This document shows, piece after piece, positions 8,750-16,925 of a DNA stretch of 18,875 nucleotides; within the stretch, counting starts at the first letter, position 1; the number at the start of each line of letters is the position of its first letter. The DNA comes from Annulohypoxylon bovei var. microspora. Taxonomy: Eukaryota; Ascomycota; Sordariomycetes; Xylariales; Hypoxylaceae. The stretch spans positions 1 to 18,875 of the forward strand of contig MU405489.1 of assembly GCA_022836615.1 (NCBI GenBank), read 5' to 3'. The position numbers and the translations under genes are program-made. The notes beneath the pieces were generated by a model, which worked only from the letters and a program-made list of their open reading frames with translations, had not been told where the DNA came from and did not search any database.

Positions 8750-9474
8750 GAGCAACACTAAATCTGCAGTGCCTATTGGCTAAATCTGCAGTACACAGCC
8801 ACTGTGGCGAAGGTCCGGGCTGAATCGGTACACGTTTCGCCATACAAACCCCCATACAAACGCAAGTACTCTTTTTGACCCCTGCCCGCGCTCCCCCATC
8901 AGACATACCCTCCAATTGATTCAATTATTTCCACTTCAATAAAATTTCAACAATTAAGAAAAGGTGGTCATTATAACTTCTTGAAAAGGGCTATCTTTTG
9001 ATCAACTTTGCATGTTTTCAACCCTTCATTTAGTCAGGTAAATTCAATTGAAAGCTAATCACTTGTCTATGCGACCACGCTTCAGCCATACCTGGGCCAC
9101 ACCCGGCCACAACTTAGCTGAGTCGCGGTCGCATGTGTAAAATCCCCCAGTTTCGAAGCTTAAGAACATGACGTAGAATAGCCCTAAGAGATTGAAACCG
9201 GGTTTGTTCAAAAGCCCTTTAGATTCAATTATATATTATCAACTTTATATTGATTGAGATCTTCTATTGACCCAGATGCACCCCATCAAAGTGACCATTG
9301 AAACGTGGTCAAATTGGTGTTCCTGGCCGTGGCGCTAGTCGCAAGTGGCTAAAAGAGATACCTTCATTTGTATGGGGGGTTGTATGGCGAAACTTGTACC
9401 GATTGAGCTCGGACCTTCGCTGTGGCAGTGTACTGCAGATTTAGCCAATCAATACTGCAGATTTAGTGTTGCTC
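8750..9474 (-). mobile_element. 725-bp hAT-like MITE, element B
   Basis: Tips are GAGCAACACTAAATCTGCAG and its exact complement, flanked by an exact 8-bp duplication (TTTTTTAT). It is the inverted counterpart of element A. Its left end matches the right end of A (GCAGTACACAGCCACTGTGG, CCCCCATCAGACAT), and its right end matches the left end of A up to the GGCCGTGGCGCTAG block. The middle shares GGCCCAGGTATGGCTGAAGC and GGTCGCATAGACAAGTGAT. No transposase is encoded. Its normal base composition inside a heavily mutated LTR shows that it inserted after, or was spared by, the mutation process. Confidence 0.92.
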
Positions 9475-9482
9475 TTTTTTAT
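9475..9482. repeat. right 8-bp target-site duplication of element B
   Basis: TTTTTTAT, exact copy of 8742-8749. Confidence 0.8.
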
Positions 9483-9550
9483 TAATAAAAATAATTTTAA
9501 TTTTAATTTTATATAATATAAATTTATTATTATTTATAAAAATTATTATA

Positions 9551-9858
9551 TATTTTTATTAATTATATTTTAAATAATAAAAGTTTTTAAAAAAATATTT
9601 ATTACGTTAAACGATAATTTAATATGTAAATATTTTTTAAATAATAAACGATTAAATTTTTATAATATTAATCGTTTTTTATTATTATAATTTAAATTTA
9701 TATAAACTTTTTAATAATTTTATAAATAATTTTTTTTAATATATATAATTATATTAAATTTTTTTATTTTAAAAAATTTAATATATTTTAAATGAAAAAA
9801 AATTAATTTAAAAATTATATTTTCGGTTTTAATTAAAAAATAATAACGTTTAATATAA
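9551..9858 (+). pseudogene. leader of chromovirus copy 2
   Basis: Downstream of the old LTR, this aligns with the start of the internal region of copy 1 (10496 to about 10910). Shared blocks include AATAAACGATTAAA, the long T-run followed by ATTTTAAAAAATATAATATATTT, and AATTAAAAAATAACAG-type sequence. About 90 bases present in copy 1 are missing. No coding capacity remains. It is interrupted at 9859 by element D1 and resumes at 16926. Confidence 0.7.
9849..9858. repeat. left 10-bp target-site duplication of element D1
   Basis: TTTAATATAA, repeated exactly at 16916-16925, over 7 kb away. In copy 1 of the chromovirus the equivalent place has this sequence once (CTTAATATAATGG near 10903), as expected of a pre-insertion site. 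Confidence 0.75.
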
Positions 9859-10185
9859 AATAATATTAACCGCGTTATATATATATTATTAATTTATTAC
9901 GTTATATATAAAATAATATAAAATATTTTAAATTATATATAAATCGTTATATAATTAAAAATATTAATAACCCACGAAATTTAATTAATTTAATTTCTTT
10001 TTTATTTATTTATTTATAAATTATTATAATTTTTTATTTTTTACGTTTTTAATTTTTTAATTAATTTTTTATAATTATATAATTAAATAAATTTTATAAA
10101 ACGTATTCGAATAAATTAATTTCTTTTTTTTATAAATTATTATATAAATAATAAATTAAATTAAAAAGTAATTATATATAATATT
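9859..10185 (+). mobile_element. Mutator-like short element D1, left part
   Basis: Starts with AATAATATTAACCGCGTTAT, which is the reverse complement of the right end near 16915. The sequence aligns with the left half of the intact relative D2 (17795-18110), for example over TAAATCGTTATATAATTAAA and AATATTAATAACC-GCGAAA. Interrupted at 10186 by chromovirus copy 1; the rest is at 15853-15958 and 16631-16915. Reassembled without insertions it would be about 0.7 kb, like D2. No coding capacity. The exact 10-bp duplication fits the 9-11 bp made by Mutator-like transposases. Confidence 0.8.
10181..10185. repeat. 5-bp target-site duplication of chromovirus copy 1 (left)
   Basis: ATATT before the 5' LTR equals 15848-15852 after the 3' LTR. 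Five bases is the usual Ty3/Gypsy duplication length. Confidence 0.75.
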
Positions 10186-10495
10186 TATTACGGGTTAAAA
10201 ACTTAAAAAGTTAATTAAAGTAAAAATTAATATAAGTTTATATTATAATTATAAATGCGATAAATGTAGGTTTTTATAATGAAGTTATTAATAATTTTAA
10301 ATGGGTTATGGAAATTATTAAAATACGTATAAAAAGGGTTTTTATATTGATTAATTTAATTTATATTTTTAGGCATAAATATTATAACTTTAAAAATGAA
10401 AAGTTGTTATTTTTTTTTTTTTTTTATTAATGAAAATAACTTTATTTTTAATTTTATATAATATAAGTTTATTATTGTTTATAAAAATCGTTATA
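10186..10495 (+). repeat. 5' LTR of chromovirus copy 1
   Basis: 310 bases aligning end to end with 15536-15847. Differences between the LTRs are nearly all C/T and G/A, so they measure mutation load rather than age. Starts TATTACGGG and ends GTTATA. A primer-binding site is expected right after 10495, but the sequence there (TATTTTTATTAATTATTTTT) is too altered to match to a tRNA. Confidence 0.88.
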
Positions 10496-11170
10496 TATTT
10501 TTATTAATTATTTTTTAATTAATAAAAGTTTTCGAAAAAGTGTTTATTACGTCGAATAATAATTTAATATATAAATATTTTTTAAGTAATAAACGATTAA
10601 AACTTTATAATATTTATTATTTTTTATTAATATAATTCGAGTATATATAAATTCTTTAATAACTTCTTTAATAACTTTATAATTAACTTATTAAATAACT
10701 TTAATTTGTTTTATAAAACCGAAAAAATGATTTTAATTAAAAATAAGTGTTTAATTTAAATTAATGAGTAGGAAAATTTCTTAATATATGTGGTTATATT
10801 AGATTTTTTTATTTTAAAAAATATAATATATTTCGGATCGGAAAAGAATAAATGTTTAAAGATTATGTTTTTAATTTTAATTAAAAAATAACAGCGCTTA
10901 ATATAATGGTTTAATATAAAAAAGTCCGATGGGTTATATAATAATAAAGCTTTTATTTAAGTTTTAATTAAAAAATTTAAAGATAAATAATTAATTTAAG
11001 TTATTTATTAAAATTTAATTAAGATATGTTAAGGTGTTTTTTAATATTTTAACGATTTTTTTATTAATTTTAAAAATAAATTAATTTTAATTAACGGGTT
11101 AAATTAGAAAAAAAAGAATAAAATTAATTATATTAACGTGGGGTTAAATAATAAGTTAAGGAACGTTTTT
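10496..11170 (+). other. leader / upstream gag region of chromovirus copy 1
   Basis: AT-rich, full of stops. It aligns with copy 2 at 9551-9858 and then 16926 onward, which proves that it belongs to the element. The N-terminal part of gag may lie here but cannot be read. Confidence 0.6.
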
Positions 11171-11640
11171 ATGGTAAAAAAGTTAAATAAAAAAGATTAC
11201 GATAAATGGGTGGTTAAAGTTAACGACGTAACGGTTAAAATGGAAAAAGCATTAAATTATAAAAAAAAAAATAATTATTTTATAATTATTTAGTATAAAG
11301 GAACATTTAATTAAAAGGCCGTTAATTTTATTAATATAATAATTACTTAAAAATAAAAATTAAAGTTCGATAAGGACGGAAATATGGTTATAAGTGGGGT
11401 AAATTATATAGTTTTAACCGCTGCGATAATTGCAATGATAAGTTAAATAAATGATTTACGTTAAGGTAATAATAATTTATTAAAAGTACGATGAAAATTA
11501 AATTAAAAGTTTAAGAAACTTAAGAAAAAAGGTAAATGTGTTTGTTATACGAAGATAAGGCATTTTACAATAATTTACTTGTCGTTTCGAGCCGCATTTT
11601 AATTAAATTACGGCAACGGAAACGGTACGTTACAAGTGGC
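11171..11640 (+). pseudogene. gag / nucleocapsid remnant with CCHC zinc knuckle
   Basis: From the ATG at 11171 one frame reads through to a zinc knuckle with about ten in-frame stops, most of them TAA or TAG explainable as former CAA/CAG. The knuckle is at 11537-11578: the spacing C-X2-C-X4-H-X4-C is kept, but Cys2 and the last Cys are now Tyr (TGT to TAT, TGC to TAC) and the Gly before His is Arg. Basic Lys-rich residues precede it, as in nucleocapsids that bind RNA during particle assembly. Ty3/Gypsy gag is usually longer, so the true start may lie upstream. The related fragment in copy 2 (16926-17400) is even more decayed. Confidence 0.72.
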
Positions 11641-12619
11641 CATTATAAAGATTTAAAATAATCGAAATATTAAGAATGATTATGAATTATTAAAGTATTT
11701 AAAAAACGAATAATCTTTAAGCGAAGTTATGTTTAAAGGTTAATATTAAGATTTATAAATATTAAAGAAACTTTAAATAAAATATATATTATTTTTTTTT
11801 AATTAAAATTTTATTAAATGGATAAAAGTTTATTAATACGTTTATAAATTTAAGATGTTTAATATATTTAATATTTAATAAAAAATTTATACGATAAATA
11901 AAGTTATTACGTATATTTATTTAAAAAAAAATTAAAATTAATTAAGGATAAGGAATTTTATATAATTAATACGTTTATATATGTGGAAATTAATATAAAC
12001 GGTAAGAAAGAACGGATATAAGGTTATATTATCCCGGATTTTATATTTCTTTTAATATTAAGAAAATTATAAATGGAATAAAACAACGTTATTTATAAAG
12101 TGAAAAGGAAGTCGATTAAAATAAGTTTAAAAAAATATAATTTAATAATATACGAAAAAAGTTAAAATATTATTTAAATATTTTATAATGTTAAAATAAA
12201 GTGTTTATAAATTAAGGAAATTAAATATATAATAAAAAATGTGTTTTTAATATTCGTAGTTTAAGAAAAAAAATGTTAATATAAAAAAAATAATGAAAAC
12301 GTTTAAGTTTTTAATATTATTATGTGAAATATTAATATCGTATTAAAAAAAAAAAGAAGTTTACGATTAATTAAATCCGAAAAACGTTATTTAATAAATT
12401 AAAAGATTAGGTTAAAAACTTCTTAAATAATAAAAATATAATGTTATTATTATTAAGGTTAAAGTTAAATATTAAAGTTAATTTATAAAAAAACGATTAA
12501 AGTAAAGAAAAAGAAGTTTTATAAAGGCCTTTATATAACATATTAAAAGAAAAGTTTTTAATGTTATAAAAAACTTTAATAAATTTATTAAATAAAAGGT
12601 GGATTAAGGTTAATAACTT
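11641..12619 (+). pseudogene. pol remnant: protease and linker to RT
   Basis: Aspartic protease is expected here. Around 11893-11925 the sequence resembles a mutated D-S/T-G-A-T-x-x-Y/F-I site followed by Leu-Lys-Lys-Leu-Lys-Leu, but the Asp codon is only in register if one base is ignored, so the active site is uncertain. Downstream, 12022-12125 reads G-Y-I-I-P-D and then a decayed version of the usual W-[ML]-x-x-x-N-x-x-x-D/Y linker ending in KVKRKSIKIS, as in fungal Gypsy pol between protease and RT. The codons from 12022 lie in a different frame from both gag and RT, showing indels. Confidence 0.6.
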
Positions 12620-13290
12620 TTTAAAAAAGGCACCGATATTATTCGCAAAGAAATTAAAAAGCGGTTTTCGGTTTTATATAAATTATAAAGCTTTTAACGC
12701 TATTTTAACACGTAATTATTACTTGTTATTATTAATTAAAAAAACTTTACGATTTTTTTATAAAGTTAAATAATTAATTAAAATCAACGTTAAAGCCGTA
12801 TTTTATAAGTTATAAATAAAAGAAAAAGATAAATGGAAAATCGTTTTTTATATCCGATTTAAAGCTTTTAAATAATTAATTATACTTTTCAAATTATGTA
12901 AAACGTTAATAACGTTTTAATATTATATTAATAAAACTTTATTTAATTTTTTAAATAATTATTATTTAATATATATAAATAATGTAATAATTTATTTAAA
13001 TAAGTTTTATAAAAATTATATAAATAAAATTAAAACGGTATTAAAACACTTTAATAATATTAGTTTAAAATTAAATTTTTTTAAATACTTTTTTATTATA
13101 AAAGAAATTAAATATTTAGGTTTTATTATTATAATGGAAAAAGAAATTAAGGTAAATTTTAATAAGGTTATAATTATTAAAAGATAAGAATTATTTATAA
13201 ACATATAAAAAGTTTATAATTTTTTAAGATTCGTAAACTTTTATAAAACGTTTATTAAAAGATTTAATAAGTTAATTACTTTTTTAATCA
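12620..13290 (+). pseudogene. pol remnant: Ty3/Gypsy reverse transcriptase
   Basis: Copied the element's RNA into DNA. In the frame with codons starting at 12630, 12660 and so on, the RT motifs appear in order: APILFAKK; GFRFYINYKAFNAI (12663 on, family GLRFCVDYRxLN); IKINVKAVFYKL (family TKIDLRSAY); KWKIVFYIRFKAF (from 12831, family WKTAFRTRYGHFE); YINNV at 12972-12986 replacing YIDDV; YLGFI at 13113; and NFYKTFIKRF near 13236. Both catalytic Asp codons GAT are now AAT, and many Gln and Trp codons are stops. The minus-strand 62-codon frame at 13016-13204 is a shadow of this domain. Confidence 0.9.
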
Positions 13291-13860
13291 TTTTAACGAA
13301 AAAAGGGGCCTTTTTTAAGTGGGGGTAAAAAGTAAACGTAACGTTCGAAAAATTAAAATATTTATTTATTATTATATTAATTTTAATTTATTAAGACCTT
13401 AATTAAAAGATATATTTAAAAATAAATTATTTAAAATAAATTTTAAAAGTTTATTTTTTATAAAAGGATTATAATAAAATATTAAAGCTTGTGGTTTATT
13501 ATTTAATAAAGTTATTATTAATCGAATATAATTACGAAATATATAATAAAAAGTTTTTAACGATTATTAAATTAATAAAAACATAATAAAAAAAGTTACG
13601 AAAAGTGGTTAAATTTTTTATGATTTTTATAAATTATAAAAACTTAGAATATTTTATAATTATTTATAAATTAAGTAAGCGTTAGGTATATTAAGGGTAA
13701 ATTTTATTAAGATTTAATTTTATTATGAAATATCGGGTTAATAAGGAAATAAAACGATTTAATGTTTTATTAAAATAAAGTTAAAATATCCTGGTAAATT
13801 AAAAAGATAAAAGGGTAATAAATTATATATAACGTTTATTTAAACGAAAATGATTATTTT
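13291..13860 (+). pseudogene. pol remnant: RNase H and tether
   Basis: Same frame as the RT. NYEIYNKKFL (13530-13559) corresponds to the family NYEIYDKELLA, and NYKNLEYF (13632-13655) to DHKNLEYF, with D-to-N and H-to-Y by single G-to-A or C-to-T steps. It continues into a decayed RFNF-I-YR-NKE-K-FN-LL block, the usual LSRFNFxIxYRPGKxNxxADALSR end of Gypsy RNase H. RNase H removes the RNA strand of the hybrid during reverse transcription. Confidence 0.85.
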
Positions 13861-15290
13861 TAATAAAAATAATAATAATAAATATTTAAATGTTTTTAAT
13901 GAATATTATTAAGGTGTTAAAAAAGGGGGTAATATTAAATTAAAACTTTATAATTATATTTATTAAAAAAAAAATCTTTTATAATAAAGATTTATAAGTT
14001 TTATAAGATTAAAGGATTGTTAAAGATACGAACTTTAAAACGATTTATAAGGTTATTAATAAAAGCGATTATTGTTTTTTATTAATTTTTAAGGATTATA
14101 AAATTTCGATTATTAAATGTGGTTTAAATAATAAAAAAGTCGTATTATTTAAGGAATAAATATAAATACCGGATTAAAAGTTTTTTAAAACGGTTATAAT
14201 TTAAAATGTTTATAATTTTTACATTATAAATTATTTAAAAAGAAATAATATTATTATAATTATTTTAAAATCCTTTTATTAATTAATTATAGGATAAAAT
14301 ATATAGAAGTTTTATAAAAATTATAATGTTTACGGTTAAGTTTACGTTTAATAAACTTAATAAAAAAGGTTATTAAAATTTTTATTTATTTTTAATTATT
14401 ATTTTTTAAAGTTGTTCATTGATTTTATAATAAAAATGTTAGTAAAAAAAAAAAAAACTTTTAATATTTAATGGTAATTATTTATTAATTATTAAAATGG
14501 GTTTTATTAAAAGCGATAAATATTATAAAAATTAAAACGTATATTATAAAATTTATATATATTTACGTTAAATATTACGGCTTTTTTACGGCGGTAATAT
14601 TAAATTAAAAAAGTAATTAAACGAGCGTATTTTAAATAAAACTTTATGAATTAATAAAGGTGGTATAACATTTATTTATTATTTTTAATTTAAAGATTAA
14701 TGGGTTTATAAAAAAGATAAATTAAAAGGTATAAGTATACTTACGATATTTTTTAATTTATATATAATTTAATTAATTAAAAATGTTATTTATAACGATG
14801 GTAACGATTAATAATTAAAATATAATAACCGGGTTAAACCTTTTTTATATAATATATAAATATTACGTATATTTAATTAAGTAAATCGTTAATAAAACCT
14901 TAAGTAAATCATTTAAGGAATAATAAATTATGGATTTTATAATTAAAATTAAAAAGGTTAATAAATACGTTTAAATTATTATGGTTATAATTTAAAAATA
15001 TATAAAACGTATAATAAATTAATTTTAATTAAAAGGCTTTAAATATAAAGTAAACGATAAGGTTTAATTAAATTTAAAGAATATCGTAACATTATAATTT
15101 AAAAAAAAAAATTTTAATTATACGTGAAATATAAAATAATTAAAATAATTAACTTTTATATGATAAAATTAAATGTATTTACGGGAATTTAATTATAATT
15201 TTATACCGAATTATTTAAATTAATAATTATAAACTTATTATTATTTTAAATATAAAATAATGTTTAATTATTATTTTTTATTAATTAAAA
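13861..15290 (+). pseudogene. pol remnant: integrase
   Basis: Inserted the DNA copy into the chromosome. Visible remains: a decayed zinc-binding region in which the C-D-V-C motif reads YNVY at 14322-14333 (Cys codons TGT/TGC changed to TAT/TAC); IDFIIKML at 14418 on, keeping the first catalytic Asp (GAT at 14421) of the DFI motif; a likely PF-A-YGF motif near 14930; and a KYKVNDKV-LNLKNIVTL block from 15041, typical of the integrase C-terminal region before a chromodomain (family FKVGDxVWLxTKNI). The second catalytic Asp and the Glu cannot be placed with confidence. At least two frame changes occur between 14400 and 15300. Confidence 0.82.
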
Positions 15291-15522
15291 TAACGAAAAC
15301 CTCGAATATATTATTAAAGAAATTTTACGATTAAAAAGTAAGCGTAAAAGACGGGGCGTACGTAAAATAATATTGGTTAAATAAAAAGGTTACGTAAAAT
15401 TAATGTGGGAACTTTAAAAAAAATTAAAAAATATAAAAGTTTTAAAAATATTTTACCAGCGATTTAAGGTAAAAAATGGGGTGGGCGAAGAAGTTTTTAC
15501 GATTATAAGCTTTAAAAAATGA
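15291..15522 (+). pseudogene. C-terminal chromodomain of chromovirus pol
   Basis: In the frame with codons starting at 15313 the sequence reads EYIIKEILRLKSKRKRRG, then a remnant of YLVKWKGY (the W codon is now TAA), then MWEL and KNIKVLKIFYQRF, and ends at a TGA (15520-15522). This matches the order of chromodomains (hydrophobic strand, LVKWKGY, TWEP, C-terminal helix) fused to integrase in chromoviruses, where they steer integration towards histone-H3-methylated heterochromatin. It is the least decayed part of the element, with only two internal stops. Confidence 0.88.
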
Positions 15523-15532
15523 AGGAAAAAAA
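15521..15532 (+). other. polypurine tract of chromovirus copy 1
   Basis: GAAGGAAAAAAA, twelve purines, ends three bases before the 3' LTR begins at 15536. This is where plus-strand DNA synthesis would have been primed. Confidence 0.7.
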
Positions 15533-15535
15533 TAT

Positions 15536-15847
15536 TATTATAAGTCGAAAACTTGGAAAATTAATTAAAGTAAAAATTAATGTAAATTTATATTATGGTT
15601 ATAAATGTAATAAGCGTGGGTTTTTATAATAAAATTATTAATAACTTTAAGTAAGTTATAAAAGTTATTAAAATATATATAAAAAAAGTTTTTACATTAA
15701 TTAATTTAATTTATATTTTTAAATATAAATATCGTAACTTTAAAAATAAAAAGTTATTATTTTTCTTTTTCTTTTTTATTAATAAAAATAACTTTATTTT
15801 TAACCTTATATAATATAAGTTTATCGTTATTTATGGGAATTATTATA
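15536..15847 (+). repeat. 3' LTR of chromovirus copy 1
   Basis: 312 bases matching 10186-10495. Starts TATTATAAG and ends ATTATTATA. It keeps some G and C lost in the 5' LTR (for example GTCGAAAACTTGG) and has lost others, so the LTRs were mutated independently. Confidence 0.88.
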
Positions 15848-15852
15848 ATATT
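15848..15852. repeat. 5-bp target-site duplication of chromovirus copy 1 (right)
   Basis: ATATT, copy of 10181-10185. Confidence 0.75.
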
Positions 15853-15958
15853 AAAAATTTTACGTAAAAAATATTATAAAATTAATTTAATAAATTTTTT
15901 TTTTAAATACATTAATTTTTAATTCGATTTACCACGTATATAATTATTTTTAAATAAT
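15853..15958 (+). mobile_element. Mutator-like short element D1, middle part
   Basis: Resumes element D1 after the chromovirus. It aligns with about 18117-18215 of D2, sharing GTAAAAAATAT, AAAATTAATTTAATAA and TTTACCAYRTATATAA. Interrupted again near 15959 by the GC-rich insert. Confidence 0.75.
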
Positions 15959-16037
15959 GCCCCGATTTAAAAGGTCTTTGTGTCGTTGGTTTCAAGTGGA
16001 AAAAAAAGAATGAATTAATTAATTAAGTAAAAAATTA

Positions 16038-16052
16038 TGGCGAAGGTCCGGG
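16038..16052 (+). repeat. 15-bp motif shared with hAT-like MITEs A and B
   Basis: TGGCGAAGGTCCGGG is identical to 8805-8819 in the TIR of element B and nearly so in A. This suggests that part of the insert derives from the same transposon family. Confidence 0.55.
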
Positions 16053-16094
16053 GAGCGTGGCTTGATTGGTTGATTTGTGGCAGCTTAATCTTTT

Positions 16095-16215
16095 TGGTGG
16101 GGTTTGATTGGTTAAAAACTTTAGTCGCAAATTTGATTGGGTGCATCGCTTTAAGGGACCCACTTTCAACCACCAAGCTAACCACCTTTTGAACCACCTT
16201 TTGAACCACTTATTG
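16095..16215. repeat. GC-island repeat shared with 4340-4515
   Basis: Contains TTTGATTGGTTAAAA, TTTGATTGGGTGCATC, GGACCCACTTTCAA and tandem CCTTTTGAACCAC, collinear with the 4340-4515 copy. Confidence 0.7.
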
Positions 16216-16255
16216 AACCAAATTTACAACTGGTTTGAAAGATAAGGAAAAGGTA

Positions 16256-16480
16256 ACGTATCGTACGGGGGGCCAGGGTAGGATAACGTACGGGGGGCTA
16301 AAGTAGCCGGGCGTACGGGGCCGGGGCGTACGGGGGGGGCAACGTACGGGACCGGAGCGTATAAAGCAAAAACGAACGGGGAGCTAGGATAGGGTAGCAG
16401 GCGGGGGTGGCAGCGTATGGGGCCGGGGCGGGCCGGGGGGGCAGCATACGGGGTAACAGCGTACGGGGTAACAACGTGTA
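16256..16480 (+). repeat. degenerate GCGTACGGGG minisatellite
   Basis: At least seven occurrences of GTACGGG or close variants (GTATGGGG, ATACGGGG, GAACGGGG), spaced by GGCC-, GTAAC- or AGCC-containing linkers. The + strand carries many runs of three or more G, so G-quadruplexes are possible. The core GTACG..CGTAC is palindromic and CpG-rich, in strong contrast to the AT-rich flanks. Confidence 0.8.
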
Positions 16481-16539
16481 AAGGGTAAAGTAAGTAATTA
16501 GTAACGAGCGGCCGGCGCCGGTTGCGAGGGTAAAAAAAG

Positions 16540-16629
16540 AACGAGACCGGGGAATCGAACCATCGGTTTACGGTTAAACTTCGGGTTTCGAAATCGGGGT
16601 GCGTGTTCCCGTCCCGACGGGGACCTCGT
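16540..16629 (-). tRNA. tRNA-like sequence (pseudogene or tRNA-derived SINE head)
   Basis: On the minus strand GGTTCGATTCC (16551-16561) is a perfect internal B box / T-loop signature. The first seven bases ACGAGGT pair completely with GTCTCGT at the 3' side (two G-T pairs), forming an acceptor stem over an 89-base body. A T7 run (16532-16538) follows directly as a Pol III terminator. A 5-bp hairpin GTTTA-ACCG-TAAAC sits where a class II tRNA has its variable arm. Against a working tRNA: the T stem pairs poorly, no A box is clear, and no anticodon arm folds with a 7-base loop, so no amino acid is assigned. A hairpin CCCGTC-GG-GACGGG replaces the D arm. Confidence 0.4.
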
Positions 16630-16630
16630 G

Positions 16631-16915
16631 TATAAATTAAATTAATTAAAAACGTTTTTTAAAATTTATTTAATTATATAATTATAAAAAATAAAAAATA
16701 AAATTAAAAAAATAAAAAACGAAAAATTAAAATAAATTATAAATAAATATAAATGCGTGCATTTTTTTAAATTTAATTAAAAGTACGCGCGTAATAAATA
16801 TTAAAAATATTTATATTTATATAAAAATTTATATAACGAAGAAAATATTTATAATACCCGGTTCGCATATAACGTAAAAACCCCGCGATATATATATAAC
16901 GCGGTTAATATTATT
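16631..16915 (+). mobile_element. Mutator-like short element D1, right part
   Basis: Aligns with 18222-18484 of D2 (for example ATTTAATTATATAATTATAA, AAATTTAATTAAAAGT, TATATAAAAATTTATATA). Ends in GCGGTTAATATTATT, the complement of the left tip at 9859. Its inner subterminal part contains ACCCGGTTCGCATATAACG and ACCCCGCG, less mutated than the rest. Confidence 0.8.
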
Positions 16916-16925
16916 TTTAATATAA
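16916..16925. repeat. right 10-bp target-site duplication of element D1
   Basis: TTTAATATAA, exact copy of 9849-9858. Confidence 0.75.

Larger units (their letters stand above)
8518..9550 (+). repeat. 5' LTR of chromovirus copy 2, split by element B
   Basis: The pieces 8518-8749 and 9483-9550 together align with the LTRs of copy 1 (10186-10495 and 15536-15847), starting at the same TATTA tip and ending at the same TTATA. Nearly every difference is G-to-A or C-to-T; for example the block after the tip has lost all of its G bases. Element B (8750-9474) plus its duplication interrupts it. With the insert removed it is about 300 bases, close to the 310-312 of copy 1. Confidence 0.85.
10186..15847 (+). 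mobile_element. Ty3/Gypsy chromovirus copy 1 (RIP-inactivated, full length)
   Basis: A complete but dead LTR retrotransposon of about 5.66 kb: 5' LTR, leader, gag-type region with zinc knuckle, protease to RT linker, reverse transcriptase, RNase H, integrase, C-terminal chromodomain, polypurine tract and 3' LTR, in the Ty3/Gypsy order (integrase after RNase H). It is inserted in element D1 with a 5-bp duplication. Many CAA/CAG/TGG codons are now stops and catalytic Asp codons read Asn, the signature of C-to-T change on both strands; some frame changes also exist. LTR tips read TA...TA rather than TG...CA, again by transition. It cannot transpose itself. Confidence 0.92.
15959..16630. mobile_element. 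0.67-kb GC-rich insert within element D1
   Basis: The intact relative D2 is continuous across this point (18205-18225), so these ~670 bases are an insertion into D1, or a replaced segment. From left to right they hold a short AT-rich start, a segment shared with the island at 4340-4515, a G-rich CGTACGGGG minisatellite, and a tRNA-like sequence whose 5' end lies at the right boundary. No duplication or inverted repeat at the ends is clear. The open frame at 16015-16209 on the minus strand lies in the repeat and has no domain. Confidence 0.65.

Noticed and set aside
10496..10520. Primer-binding site of chromovirus copy 1
   Set aside because: The position is right but the bases are nearly all A/T after mutation, and no tRNA 3' end can be matched.
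16540..16629. Functional tRNA gene
   Set aside because: Acceptor stem and B box are good, but the T stem is broken and no anticodon arm can be folded, so only a tRNA-like relic is called.
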